DNA of 64,000 nucleotides. Origin: Gammaproteobacteria bacterium UBA7803 (GTDB taxonomy: Bacteria; Pseudomonadota; Gammaproteobacteria; Pseudomonadales; Azotimanducaceae). Each line of letters opens with the position of its first letter. Position 1 is the first letter of the stretch. The notes below the pieces were generated by a model. That model searched no databases and was not told the DNA's origin. It saw only the letters and a list, made by a program, of their open reading frames with translations. A program made the translations under genes and the position numbers. The stretch is taken from positions 83,642 to 147,641 of the forward strand of contig DLCH01000068.1 in assembly GCA_002480525.1 (NCBI GenBank), read 5' to 3'. Below, piece by piece: positions 24,188-32,635 of the stretch.

Positions 24188-25735
24188 TCAGGCCCGGTGC
24201 GCGAGATGCCCGGGACGGGTGCCGAGCAGGGCCGCGACCGCCACGTACAGACCCGCCCCGCCGGCCACCGCGAGGCCCATCCAGCCGGCCCGGACCCACA
24301 GCCCCGCCGCCAGCCAGGCTTCCGCGGCCGGCGACCACCACCAGAGAGCCAGGCCCATCGCCGCCGCCGCCACGGCGAACCGCCACAGCCCGACGCCGGT
24401 CGGCAGGCCCGTGAGCGCGCCGAACACGCCACGCCAGAGCAGCCCGGCGTGGACCCAGGCGGAGGCGGCGGTGGCGAACGCCAGCCCGACGTGGCCGAAC
24501 CAGGAGAACAGCGCCAGATTGAGGGCCACGTTGGTGGTGACCGCGGCCACGGCGAAGCGGAACGGGGTGGCCGTGTCCTCCCGGGCGAAGTAGGCCGGCG
24601 CCAGCACCTTCACCACCACCAGCGGTACCAGCGCCACCGCGAACGCCTGCAGCGCCAGCGCCGCCATGCGGGCGTCGAGGGCGGTCATGGCGCCGTGCAG
24701 GAACAGGGTCGACACCAGCGGCAGGGCCAGCACGTACAGCGCCACCGCCGCCGGCAGGCCGAACAGCAGCCCGACCCGCAGACCCCAGGCCAGGGTCGCC
24801 GCGAAGCCCTTGTCGTCGCCGGCGCCCGCCAGCCGCGACAGGTTCGGCAGCAGCACGGTGCCGAGGGCCACCGCCACCAGCCCGACCGGCAGCTCCAGCA
24901 GCCGGTCCGCGTAGTACAGCCAGGAGATGCTGCCGGTGGCGAGGGTGGACGCCAGCATGGTGTCGATCAGGGTGTTGATCTGGCTGACCGAGGCGGAAAA
25001 CATCGCCGGCAGGAACAGCCGCCCCACCTGGCGCACGCCGTCATGGGCCAGGGTCGGCCGGGGCATCACCAGCAGGCCCAGCCGCGCCACCGCCGGGAGC
25101 TGGAAGGCGAGCTGGACCAGGCCCGCCACGAACACCCCCCAGGCCAGCGCATACACGGGCGCCTCGAAAGCGCCGGTGGCGAACAGCATGGCGGCGATCA
25201 GCGTCAGGTTGAGCAGCACGGGTGTGAACGCCGGCACCGCGTAACGCCCGTGGCTGTTCTGCAGCGCCCCGGCGAAGGCGGTCAGCGAGATGAACCCGAG
25301 ATAGGGAAAGGTCACCCGGAGCATGCCGGTGGCCACCTCGAACTGCTCGGGCGCGTTCCAGAAGCCCGGCGCGAACAGGGTCACCAGGGCCGGCGCGAAC
25401 ACCACGCCGAGCAGCACCAGGCTCCAGACCGCCACGGACAGATTGCCGGCCATGGCGGCGACGAACACCCGGAAGGCCGCCGCGTCGCCCTGCCGGTAGC
25501 GGGCGAGCACCGGCACGAAGGCCTGATTGAACGCCCCCTCGGCGAACAGCCGGCGGAAGAAGTTGGGAATGCGGAAGGCGACGAAGAAGGCGTCGGCCGC
25601 CGCCCCCGCCCCGAACACGTGGGACAGCACCATGTCGCGGACGAAACCGGAGACCCGGGACAACGCCGTCATCGAGGCCACGACCCCGCCCTGGGCGGTC
25701 ACGTTCTGGCGGCCGTCCTCACCTCCGGTTGACAT
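24188..25735 (-). CDS. murJ: Lipid II flippase MurJ
   Basis: The 515-residue polytopic membrane protein of the MOP/MVF superfamily flips lipid II for cell-wall synthesis. About 14 hydrophobic segments are seen. Typical stretches are SMTALSRVSGFVRDMVLSHVFGAGAAADAF (cut here as SRVSGFVRDMVL), IPNFFRRLFAEGAFNQAFVPV and LLPNLSRLAG. I start at MSTGGEDGRQNV (25735), because the upstream extension would cross the rpsT promoter. It is divergent from rpsT. Confidence 0.95.
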   Translation of the reverse strand: MSTGGEDGRQNVTAQGGVVASMTALSRVSGFVRDMVLSHVFGAGAAADAFFVAFRIPNFFRRLFAEGAFNQAFVPVLARYRQGDAAAFRVFVAAMAGNLSVAVWSLVLLGVVFAPALVTLFAPGFWNAPEQFEVATGMLRVTFPYLGFISLTAFAGALQNSHGRYAVPAFTPVLLNLTLIAAMLFATGAFEAPVYALAWGVFVAGLVQLAFQLPAVARLGLLVMPRPTLAHDGVRQVGRLFLPAMFSASVSQINTLIDTMLASTLATGSISWLYYADRLLELPVGLVAVALGTVLLPNLSRLAGAGDDKGFAATLAWGLRVGLLFGLPAAVALYVLALPLVSTLFLHGAMTALDARMAALALQAFAVALVPLVVVKVLAPAYFAREDTATPFRFAVAAVTTNVALNLALFSWFGHVGLAFATAASAWVHAGLLWRGVFGALTGLPTGVGLWRFAVAAAAMGLALWWWSPAAEAWLAAGLWVRAGWMGLAVAGGAGLYVAVAALLGTRPGHLAHRA

Positions 25736-25757
25736 ACCCGGACCTCGACGGCATATT
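25729..25757 (+). promoter_or_regulatory. Candidate sigma70 promoter for rpsT
   Basis: TTGACA (25729-25734) is followed after 17 bases by CATATT (25752-25757), four of six -10 matches. A transcript would start near 25764, about 30 bases before the rpsT start. The -35 element overlaps the murJ start codon on the other strand, so the two divergent genes share this 58-base gap. Activity is inferred. Confidence 0.6.
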
Positions 25758-25793
25758 ACCGCGCCTTTCGCAAACTGACCCCCGGAGAACGCC

Positions 25794-26060
25794 TTGGCGA
25801 ACAGCCCACAAGCCCGCAAGCGCGCCCGTCAGGCCGAGAAGCGCCGCGGCCACAATGCCAGTCAGCGCTCCATGGTGCGCACCTACATCAAGCGCGTGAA
25901 CGCCGCCATCGGCAGCGGCAATCACGAGCAGGCCCGCGAAGCGTACGAGCAGGCCGTGCCCGTGATCGACCGCCTGGCGGACAAGGGCATCATGCACAAG
26001 AACAAGGCCGCCCGGCACAAATCCCGCCTGAACGCAGCCATCAAGTCGCTGCAGGCCTGA
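25794..26060 (+). CDS. rpsT: 30S ribosomal protein S20
   Basis: The 88-residue basic protein binds 16S rRNA (MANSPQARKRARQAEKRRGHN; MVRTYIKRVNAAI; IMHKNKAARHKSRLNAAI). The start codon is TTG, six bases after GGAG. E. coli rpsT also starts at UUG, where it is linked to autogenous control, so the rare start seems conserved. Its 3' end overlaps the 3' end of proB on the other strand by 20 bases. Confidence 0.97.
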   Translation: MANSPQARKRARQAEKRRGHNASQRSMVRTYIKRVNAAIGSGNHEQAREAYEQAVPVIDRLADKGIMHKNKAARHKSRLNAAIKSLQA

Positions 26061-27201
26061 CCGGGCCCAGCACCACCAGGTTGTCCCGGTGCACCAGCTC
26101 GGGTTCCAGCGCGAACCCGAGCCGGCCGGCGATCTCCGAGCTCGACGCACCGATCAGACGTTCCGCCTCCTCGCTGGAATAGTTCACCAGACCCTGCCCG
26201 ACCAGCGCGCCGCCCGCGTCCAGAAAACGCACCACGTCACCCCGCGAGAACCGGCCGCGCACGGCGGTCACCCCCACCGGCAGCAGGCTGACCCCCCGGC
26301 TGCTCACCGCGGCGACCGCGCCGTCGTCGAGCACCAGGTCCCCTTTGGCCCGAAGCTGCCCCGCGATCCAGCGCTTGCGCGCATCGAGCGGCAGGATGGA
26401 GGCGCTCAGCAGCGTGCCGATGCTCTCCCCCGCCAGCACCCGGGCGAGCACGTCCGGCTCCCGGCCCGCGGCGATCACCGTGTCGGCCCCGGAACGCGCC
26501 GCGATGCGGGCGGCCTTGAGCTTGGTGACCATGCCGCCCCGGCCGAGCACCCCGCCGTCGCCGACCATGGCGTCGAGGCGCGGGTCCCCGGCATCGGCCC
26601 AGCGCACCAGCGGCGCCTCCGGTGCCATGCGCGGGTCCTGCTCGTAGAGCCCGTCGATGTCGGTGAGGATCACCAGGGCGTCGGCCTGCAGGAGATTGCT
26701 CACCAGCGCGGCGAGCGTGTCGTTGTCGCCGAAGCGGATCTCGTCCGTGGCGACGGTGTCGTTCTCGTTGATCACCGGAATCACCCCGAGATCCAGCAGG
26801 CTGGTCAGGGTGGCCCGGGCGTTGAGGTATCGCTGCCGGTCGGCCAGGTCGTCGTGGGTGAGCAGAATCATGGCGGTGCGCCGGCGGTGGGCGGAGAAGG
26901 CCTGCTCGTAGGCCTGCACCAGGCCCATCTGTCCCACCGCGGCGGCCGCCTGGAGCCCGTGCACGGTAGTGGGCCGCTGGCTCAGGCCGAGCCGGGCGAC
27001 CCCTTCGGCCACGGCGCCGGACGACACCAGCACCACCTGACGCCCGCCCTCGAGCAGCCGGTTGATCTCCTCGCACCAGACCCGGATGCGCGCGTGGGCC
27101 AGGCCTTCGCCGGGGCTGGTCAGCAGCGCGCTGCCGATCTTCACGACGATGCGCCGCGCCTGGCCGAGGTGCCGGCGCTGTTGCTGATCGCTGTCTGTCA
27201 C
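26041..27201 (-). CDS. proB: Glutamate 5-kinase
   Basis: The 386-residue enzyme phosphorylates glutamate in the first step of proline synthesis. The amino-acid-kinase domain (IVVKIGSALLTSPG; VSSGAVAEGVARLG; INENDTVATDEIRFGDND; GRGGMVTKLKAARIA) is followed by a C-terminal PUA domain (about 285-365). The start is GTG with only a weak GGAA site upstream. It is 33 bases after obgE and could be cotranscribed with it. Confidence 0.95.
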   Translation of the reverse strand: MTDSDQQQRRHLGQARRIVVKIGSALLTSPGEGLAHARIRVWCEEINRLLEGGRQVVLVSSGAVAEGVARLGLSQRPTTVHGLQAAAAVGQMGLVQAYEQAFSAHRRRTAMILLTHDDLADRQRYLNARATLTSLLDLGVIPVINENDTVATDEIRFGDNDTLAALVSNLLQADALVILTDIDGLYEQDPRMAPEAPLVRWADAGDPRLDAMVGDGGVLGRGGMVTKLKAARIAARSGADTVIAAGREPDVLARVLAGESIGTLLSASILPLDARKRWIAGQLRAKGDLVLDDGAVAAVSSRGVSLLPVGVTAVRGRFSRGDVVRFLDAGGALVGQGLVNYSSEEAERLIGASSSEIAGRLGFALEPELVHRDNLVVLGPVRPAAT

Positions 27202-27234
27202 TGGTGGTTCGTTCCGGCGCTGGTCATTCGCGGG

Positions 27235-28425
27235 TCATTCGCGGGTGTAGACGACCTCGATCCCGTCGTCGTCCTCGTCGTCGTCGAGCACGTCGTCGGC
27301 GTCGTCCGCGCCCCGGCGGCCGGGCCGTTTTGCCAGGGCGCTTTTTAGCACATCTTCACCGATCCGCGCCTCGAGCGCGCGCTCCGACTCGGCGAACGCC
27401 TCGTCATCCTGCAGCGCCCGGCGATGGGCGGCCACGGCTTCGAGCAGCGCCCTCACCAGCTCGTCCAGTCCCGCTCCGGTGACCGACGACACGGCGTGAA
27501 CGGGGCGCCCCGGATGAGCCCGGCGCAGATCGCCGAGCAGGGCCTCGCGCCGTTCCGCGTCGATGACGTCGCACTTGGTGAGCACCAGCCAGATCGGCCG
27601 CTCCGCCAGCGCCGGGCTGTAGGCCTCCAGCTCGGCCTCGATGAGGGCCACGTTGTCGAGCACGTCCGAGCCGTCCGGCGGCAGGCTGTCCACCAGGTGC
27701 AGTAGCAGCCGGGTGCGGGCCAGGTGCCGGAGGAACTGCACGCCGAGTCCGGCGCCCGCCGCGGCGCCGCCGATCAGCCCGGGAATGTCGGCCATCACCA
27801 GGCTGCGGTCGCCGTCGCCCCGCACCACGCCGAGACTCGGCGTCAGGGTGGTGAACGGGTAGTCGGCCACCTTCGGGCGCGCCGCGGACACCTTGCTGAT
27901 CAGGGTCGACTTGCCGGCATTGGGCATGCCCAGCAGACCCACGTCCGCCAGCAGCTTGAGCTGCAGACGCAGCAGGCGGACCTCGCCCGGCTCGCCGGGG
28001 GTCGTGCGCCGCGGCGCCCGGTTGGTGCTGGATTTGAAGTGGGTGTTGCCGAGCCCGCGGCGGCCGCCGCGGGCCACCACCAGGGTCTCGCCGGCCTCGG
28101 TCAGGTCGCCGAGGGTCTCCAGGGTCTCCTCGTCCACCACCGAGGTGCCGACGGGCACCCGCACCCGCAGCGTCGCCCCCCGGGCGCCGGTCTTGTTGCG
28201 GCCGGCGCCCGGCTGGCCGTGCTCGGCCCGGTAGAGCGGCTGGAAGCGGAAGTCGACCAGGGTGTTCAGGGCGTCGTCGGCCACCAGCACCACGTCGCCG
28301 CCGTCGCCACCGTCACCGCCGTCGGGGCCGCCCTTGGCGACGTACTTCTCCCGCCGGAACGACAGCGCGCCGTTGCCGCCCTTGCCCGCTTCGACGCGGA
28401 TGCTGGCTTCGTCGATGAACTGCAT
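27235..28425 (-). CDS. obgE: Obg-family GTPase (CgtA), ribosome assembly and stress
   Basis: The 396-residue GTPase associates with the 50S subunit. The Gly-rich Obg fold spans about 1-158 (KGGNGALSFRREK, KGGPDGGDGGDGGDV). The G domain has GMPNAGKS (166-173), DYPFTTLTP, DIPGLIGGAAAGAGLG, TKCD and SSVTGAG. A long acidic tail ends in DDDEDDDGIEVVYTRE. The ATG directly abuts the T-run of the rpmA terminator and no ribosome binding site is visible except within that hairpin. Confidence 0.96.
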   Translation of the reverse strand: MQFIDEASIRVEAGKGGNGALSFRREKYVAKGGPDGGDGGDGGDVVLVADDALNTLVDFRFQPLYRAEHGQPGAGRNKTGARGATLRVRVPVGTSVVDEETLETLGDLTEAGETLVVARGGRRGLGNTHFKSSTNRAPRRTTPGEPGEVRLLRLQLKLLADVGLLGMPNAGKSTLISKVSAARPKVADYPFTTLTPSLGVVRGDGDRSLVMADIPGLIGGAAAGAGLGVQFLRHLARTRLLLHLVDSLPPDGSDVLDNVALIEAELEAYSPALAERPIWLVLTKCDVIDAERREALLGDLRRAHPGRPVHAVSSVTGAGLDELVRALLEAVAAHRRALQDDEAFAESERALEARIGEDVLKSALAKRPGRRGADDADDVLDDDEDDDGIEVVYTRE

Positions 28426-28452
28426 AAAAAAAAGCCCCGCTGAGCGGGGCTT
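28426..28452 (-). terminator. Intrinsic terminator after rpmA, touching the obgE start
   Basis: On the minus strand a nine-base-pair stem (AAGCCCCGC / GCGGGGCTT with a three-base loop, 28452-28432) is followed by eight T residues (28433-28426), six bases after the rpmA stop. This is a textbook rho-independent terminator. The T-run ends immediately before the obgE ATG, so the hairpin takes the place of the obgE ribosome binding site. Confidence 0.9.
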
Positions 28453-28458
28453 GTCGGA

Positions 28459-28728
28459 TCAGGCTTCGGCCGACGCCGGCTCGACGGTGACGTACTTGCG
28501 TTTGTTCGGCCCCCGGGTGACGAACTGGACCCGGCCGTCGGCGGTGGCGAACAGGGTGTGGTCCCGGCCCATGCCGACGTTGCTGCCGGCGTGGAACTTG
28601 GTGCCCCGCTGCCGGACCAGGATGTTGCCGGCCTGAACGGCCTGGCCGCCGAACTTCTTCAGCCCCAGGCGTTTGGATTCGGAATCGCGGCCGTTGCGAG
28701 TGCTGCCGCCTGCCTTCTTGTGTGCCAT
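28459..28728 (-). CDS. rpmA: 50S ribosomal protein L27
   Basis: The 89-residue protein opens MAHKKAGGSTRNGRDSESKRLG and contains VRQRGTKFHAGSNVGMGRDHTLF, the standard L27 sequence near the peptidyl-transferase centre. It has no N-terminal extension of the Firmicutes type. It is cotranscribed with rplU, 31 bases upstream, and followed by an intrinsic terminator. Confidence 0.98.
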   Translation of the reverse strand: MAHKKAGGSTRNGRDSESKRLGLKKFGGQAVQAGNILVRQRGTKFHAGSNVGMGRDHTLFATADGRVQFVTRGPNKRKYVTVEPASAEA

Positions 28729-28759
28729 TGCAGGTGTCTCCTGATGCCCGTCGCGCCGG

Positions 28760-29071
28760 TCAGGCGTCGATGCCGGTGATTTTCACGTCCGTGTACCACT
28801 GGCGATGGCCCTGGGTACGTCGGTAGTCCTTGCGGCGCTTGAACTTGATGACGCGGATCTTGCGCGCGCGGTCGTTGCCGACCACCTCGCCCGTGACCTT
28901 GCCACCCTCGAGGTAGGGCGCGCCCACGGCGACCTTGTCTCCGTCGGCGACCATCAGCACCTTGTCGAAAACGACTTCCTGGCCCGGCTCGGCGTCGAGG
29001 AGCTCGAGGCGCACGATCTCGCCTTCCGTCACCCGATGCTGCTTGCCACCGCTCGCGAATACCGCAAACAT
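28760..29071 (-). CDS. rplU: 50S ribosomal protein L21
   Basis: The 103-residue protein binds 23S rRNA with L20 (MFAVFASGGKQHRVTEGEIVRLE; KIRVIKFKRRKDYRRTQGHRQ). The frame is open 37 codons upstream but the family start is MFAVFASGG, preceded by a GGAG-type site. Standard rplU-rpmA pair. Confidence 0.97.
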   Translation of the reverse strand: MFAVFASGGKQHRVTEGEIVRLELLDAEPGQEVVFDKVLMVADGDKVAVGAPYLEGGKVTGEVVGNDRARKIRVIKFKRRKDYRRTQGHRQWYTDVKITGIDA

Positions 29072-29218
29072 AAATCCTACTCCCGCAACGACCGGACCGC
29101 GATCTAGCGGCGCGTCCGGACCAAGCCGATTGAACCAAAGCGGGAGGTTGGGTGATGGCGATCGCCGAGCCCGTCCATCCACGGGACCGGCCGCTACCTC
29201 CGCGCGTGAAGGCGCGGT

Positions 29219-29247
29219 ATTCTACGGACAAAGATTTTCGATTACAA
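29219..29247 (-). promoter_or_regulatory. Candidate sigma70 promoter for rplU-rpmA
   Basis: On the minus strand TTGTAA (29247-29242) is followed after 17 bases by TAGAAT (29224-29219), five of six -10 matches. Transcription from about 29212 would give a 140-base leader before rplU, whose 5' end can form a GC-rich hairpin (GCGCC / GGCGC around 29200-29218). The region is noticeably AT-richer than its surroundings, as expected of a strong promoter. Leader-mediated control is possible but not shown. Confidence 0.65.
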
Positions 29248-29367
29248 CGAGATAGCAACCAAATAGCGGCAGACGGCGGGCGCCTCGTGGCATGGGCCGC
29301 GGCGGCCCTCCGGAACCCGGCGCGCGGCGGACATTCCCTGTAACACCCGGCGCCCGAGTCCGCTACC

Positions 29368-30432
29368 ATGCGCCCGTTCGAGCGCCCGTTCGCGACCACA
29401 GGACAGACCGACATCGCCAGCAACGCCATCAGCTCCACCGCCGGCCTGGCCGCCGCCCGACAGGGGGCGCTGGCCGATGTCTACGCCCTGGTGGCGTCGG
29501 ACTTCGCGGCGGTCAACGCCCTCATCCCGCGCCAGCTCACCTCCGACGTCGAGCTGGTCGAGGAGATCGGCCGCTACATCGTCGAGAGCGGCGGCAAGCG
29601 CCTGCGTCCGCTGCTGGTGCTGCTGGGCGCCCGGGCCTGCGGCTACGAGGGCCGCAACCACGTCCGCCTGGCGGCGGTGATCGAATTCCTGCACACCGCG
29701 ACCCTGCTCCACGACGACGTGGTGGACCGCTCCGACCGGCGCCGCGGCCGGGCCACCGCCAACGCCACCTGGGGCAACGCGCCCAGCGTGCTGGTGGGCG
29801 ACTTCCTCTATTCCCGGGCCTTCCAGCTCATGGTCGAGCTGGACGACATGGACATCATGGCCATCCTGTCGGATGCCACCAACACCATCGCCGAGGGCGA
29901 GGTGATGCAGCTCGCCAACGTCGGCAACCTGGCGCTGACGGAAGCCGCCTACATGGAGGTCATCCGCTGCAAGACGGCCCTGCTGTTCCAGGCCGCCGCC
30001 CACACCGCCGGCGTGCTGGCCAGCGACGACGCCGACGAGATCTCCGCCCTGCGCCGCTTCGGCCTGGAATTCGGTCTCGCCTACCAGCTCGTGGACGACT
30101 ACCTCGACTACGCCGGCGACGCCGAGCTGATGGGCAAGAACGCGGGCGACGACCTCGCCGAGGGCAAGCTCACCCTGCCGCTGATCCGCGCCCTGGCGGA
30201 GGCGCCGCCGGGCGACGCCCAGGCCCTGCGCCAGGCCATCCAGTCCTGCTCCGCCGAGGCGCTCCCCCAGGTGCTGGACGTGGTCAGGCGCTGCGGAGCG
30301 CTGGATTACGTGCGGGATGCCGCGCGCCGGCACGCCGACGCCGCGCTGTCGAGCCTGGCCGCCCTGCCGGACACGCCCTACCGCGACGCCCTCGAAACCC
30401 TCGCCCGGTACTCCACCGCGCGGCTGAGCTGA
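29368..30432 (+). CDS. ispB: Octaprenyl/polyprenyl diphosphate synthase
   Basis: The 354-residue trans-isoprenyl diphosphate synthase makes the quinone side chain from FPP and IPP. The first Asp-rich motif DDVVD is at 116-120, the second is LVDDYLDYAGD, and GGKRLRP binds IPP. It is about 30 residues longer at the N-terminus than usual, so the true start may be slightly downstream, though no later ATG gives a normal length. The position beside rplU-rpmA, in the opposite direction, is conserved in Gammaproteobacteria. Confidence 0.95.
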   Translation: MRPFERPFATTGQTDIASNAISSTAGLAAARQGALADVYALVASDFAAVNALIPRQLTSDVELVEEIGRYIVESGGKRLRPLLVLLGARACGYEGRNHVRLAAVIEFLHTATLLHDDVVDRSDRRRGRATANATWGNAPSVLVGDFLYSRAFQLMVELDDMDIMAILSDATNTIAEGEVMQLANVGNLALTEAAYMEVIRCKTALLFQAAAHTAGVLASDDADEISALRRFGLEFGLAYQLVDDYLDYAGDAELMGKNAGDDLAEGKLTLPLIRALAEAPPGDAQALRQAIQSCSAEALPQVLDVVRRCGALDYVRDAARRHADAALSSLAALPDTPYRDALETLARYSTARLS

Positions 30433-30440
30433 ACCGGGCC

Positions 30441-31913
30441 TTGCGCATTCCCGTCGTCCGGCATCTGCTGTTTCCAGCCCTGCTGCTCCTGCCGGCGCTG
30501 GGCGCGGCGGCCGCGCCCGGCGCCGGGCTGACCTTCGAACCCTGCGACATCCGCGGCAGCGACGGCCAGCGCGTCGTCGAGGCCGAGTGCGCCACCTTCG
30601 ACGTGCCGGCCGACCCGGCAGACCCGGACGGCGACACGCTGGCGCTGTTCGTGGCGCGGATACCGGCGCTCACGCCGGAGCCGGCCGCGGACGCCGTCAC
30701 CATCATCAACGGCGGACCCGGCGCCTCGTCGGTCTCGCTGTACGTGAATCTGGAAGGCGCCCTGTCGGCGCTGCGGCGCAACCGGGACGTGATCGTCATG
30801 GACCAGCGCGGCACCGGCCGCTCCGCGCCCCTGGACTGCCCGGCCCTCGATACCGCGACCTACCAGTTCGATCCCGCCACGGTCCGCGCGGCCACCCGGC
30901 ACTGCCTGGACGCGCTGCGCCACGACCCGCGCCTGTTCACCACCAGCCTCGCCGTGGAGGATCTGGAGCGGCTCCGCCGGCAGCTCGGCTACCGCCAGTG
31001 GAACCTCTACGGCGTGTCCTACGGCACCCGGGTGGCCCAGCACTACCTGCGCCGCTACCCCGACGCCGTGCGCAGCGTGATTCTCGACGGCGTCGTGCCG
31101 CCGGACCTGGCCCTCGGCCCGGACGTCGCGCTCAACGCCCAGACGACCCTGGACGGCATACTCGAGCGCTGCGGCCAGGCCGACTACTGCGCGGCGGCGT
31201 TCCCCGACCCCGCCGGCCAGTTCCAGCGCCTGCGGGAGCGCCTCCGGGCGTCGCCGGTGACCCTCGAGACCCCGGACCCGGTGACCGGCCGCAGCCGCGA
31301 GGTCACCCTGAGCGACAGCCACCTGGCGATGACCGTGCGCCTGCTGAGCTACGCGCCGGAGACCGCCGCGCTGATTCCCCTGGTGGTCCACGAGGCCGAC
31401 ACGGGCAACTTCACGCCCCTCGCGGGGCAGGCCATGCGCATCGAGGCGCAGCTCCAGAGCGCCATCAGCTTCGGCATGCACAACAGCGTGGTGTGCACCG
31501 AGGACGTGCCTTTCTACGGCGACCTGACGGCGCTGCAGCCGGCGCTCGAAGCCGCCTATCTCGGCGCCGACCAGGTCCGCGCCCTGGAAACCATCTGCGG
31601 GCTGTGGCCCCGCGGTGTGCGCCACGACGACCTGGCCGAGCCGCTCCGCTCGGACCGCCCCGTGCTGCTGCTGTCCGGCGAGTTCGACCCCATCACCCCC
31701 CCGGCGTACGCCGAGCGGGCCGCGGCCGGGCTGACCCGCAGCCGGCACCTGGTGGCGCCCGGCCAGGGACACGGCGTGATCGCCCGGGGCTGCGTGCCCC
31801 AGATCGCCGAGGACTTCATCGAGGCCGCCGCCGTCGACGACCTGGACACGGCCTGCCTGGACCGCCTCGCGGCGGATCCCTTCTTCGTCGATCTGCTGGG
31901 ACCGCCGCCGTGA
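30441..31913 (+). CDS. Secreted alpha/beta hydrolase, TAP-like (S33-type) peptidase
   Basis: The roughly 490-residue exported hydrolase resembles tripeptidyl aminopeptidase/SlpD-E-type enzymes. A signal peptide is apparent (RIPVVRHLLFPALLLLPALGAAAA). Also seen are INGGPGASS (oxyanion region), MDQRGTGRS, the nucleophile elbow GVSYG with Ser193, Asp416 in GEFDPITPP and His444 in GQGHGV, with a TAP-like C-terminal domain. The start appears to be TTG at 30441, eight bases after the ispB stop, without a clear ribosome binding site. The gene overlaps the next by GTGA. Confidence 0.85.
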   Translation: MRIPVVRHLLFPALLLLPALGAAAAPGAGLTFEPCDIRGSDGQRVVEAECATFDVPADPADPDGDTLALFVARIPALTPEPAADAVTIINGGPGASSVSLYVNLEGALSALRRNRDVIVMDQRGTGRSAPLDCPALDTATYQFDPATVRAATRHCLDALRHDPRLFTTSLAVEDLERLRRQLGYRQWNLYGVSYGTRVAQHYLRRYPDAVRSVILDGVVPPDLALGPDVALNAQTTLDGILERCGQADYCAAAFPDPAGQFQRLRERLRASPVTLETPDPVTGRSREVTLSDSHLAMTVRLLSYAPETAALIPLVVHEADTGNFTPLAGQAMRIEAQLQSAISFGMHNSVVCTEDVPFYGDLTALQPALEAAYLGADQVRALETICGLWPRGVRHDDLAEPLRSDRPVLLLSGEFDPITPPAYAERAAAGLTRSRHLVAPGQGHGVIARGCVPQIAEDFIEAAAVDDLDTACLDRLAADPFFVDLLGPPP

Positions 31914-32635
31914 TCCGCGCCGAATCCTTGAGCAAGACCTTCGGCACGGTGCAGGCGGTGCGCGACGTGGGCCTCACCGCGCCCGACGGCCGCATCACCG
32001 CGCTGCTGGGGCCGAACGGCGCGGGCAAGTCCACCACGCTGCGGATCCTCGCCACCGTGCTCAGGCCGGATCGGGGCGCCGCCTGGGTCGACGGCCACAG
32101 CGTCGCCGACGACCCGGACTCGGTGCGCCGGGCCATCGGCGTGCTGCCCCACGGCGCCGGCCTGTACGCTCGGCTGACGGCCCGCGAGAACGTCGCCTAT
32201 TTCGGCGCGCTCCACGGCCTGAAAGGCGCCGCCCTGCGGCAGCGGGTCGACGCGCTGATCGACCAGCTCGACATGGGCGGCTTCGCCGACCGCCGGGTGG
32301 GCGGCTTCTCCCAGGGCCAGCGCATCCGGGTGGCCCTGGCGCGCGCGCTGGTGCACGACCCGCGCAACGTGATTCTCGACGAGCCGACCAACGGTCTCGA
32401 CGTCATGGCCACCCGGGCGCTGCGCGACATCATTCTCGAGCTGCGGGCCCAGGGGCGCTGCGTCGTGTTCTCCAGCCACGTCATGCAGGAGGTGGCGACC
32501 CTGTGCGACGACGTGGTCATCGTCGGCCAGGGCGTGGTCGGCTTCGCCGGCACGCTGGACGAGCTGCGCCGGCGCACCGGCGAGTCGGACCTCGAAGAAG
32601 CCTTCATCCGCGTGGTCGGCACGGAGGCGCCATGA
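31910..32635 (+). CDS. ABC transporter ATP-binding protein, NatA-like
   Basis: The 241-residue ATPase has Walker A LLGPNGAGKSTT, a signature-type GGFSQGQRIRVALARAL, Walker B NVILDEPTNGLDV and the switch His in FSSHVMQEV. It is of the DRA/NatA type that pairs with NatB-like permeases for export. The GTG start overlaps the upstream stop (GTGA), and the stop overlaps the permease start (ATGA). Substrate unknown. Confidence 0.92.
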   Translation: MIRAESLSKTFGTVQAVRDVGLTAPDGRITALLGPNGAGKSTTLRILATVLRPDRGAAWVDGHSVADDPDSVRRAIGVLPHGAGLYARLTARENVAYFGALHGLKGAALRQRVDALIDQLDMGGFADRRVGGFSQGQRIRVALARALVHDPRNVILDEPTNGLDVMATRALRDIILELRAQGRCVVFSSHVMQEVATLCDDVVIVGQGVVGFAGTLDELRRRTGESDLEEAFIRVVGTEAP

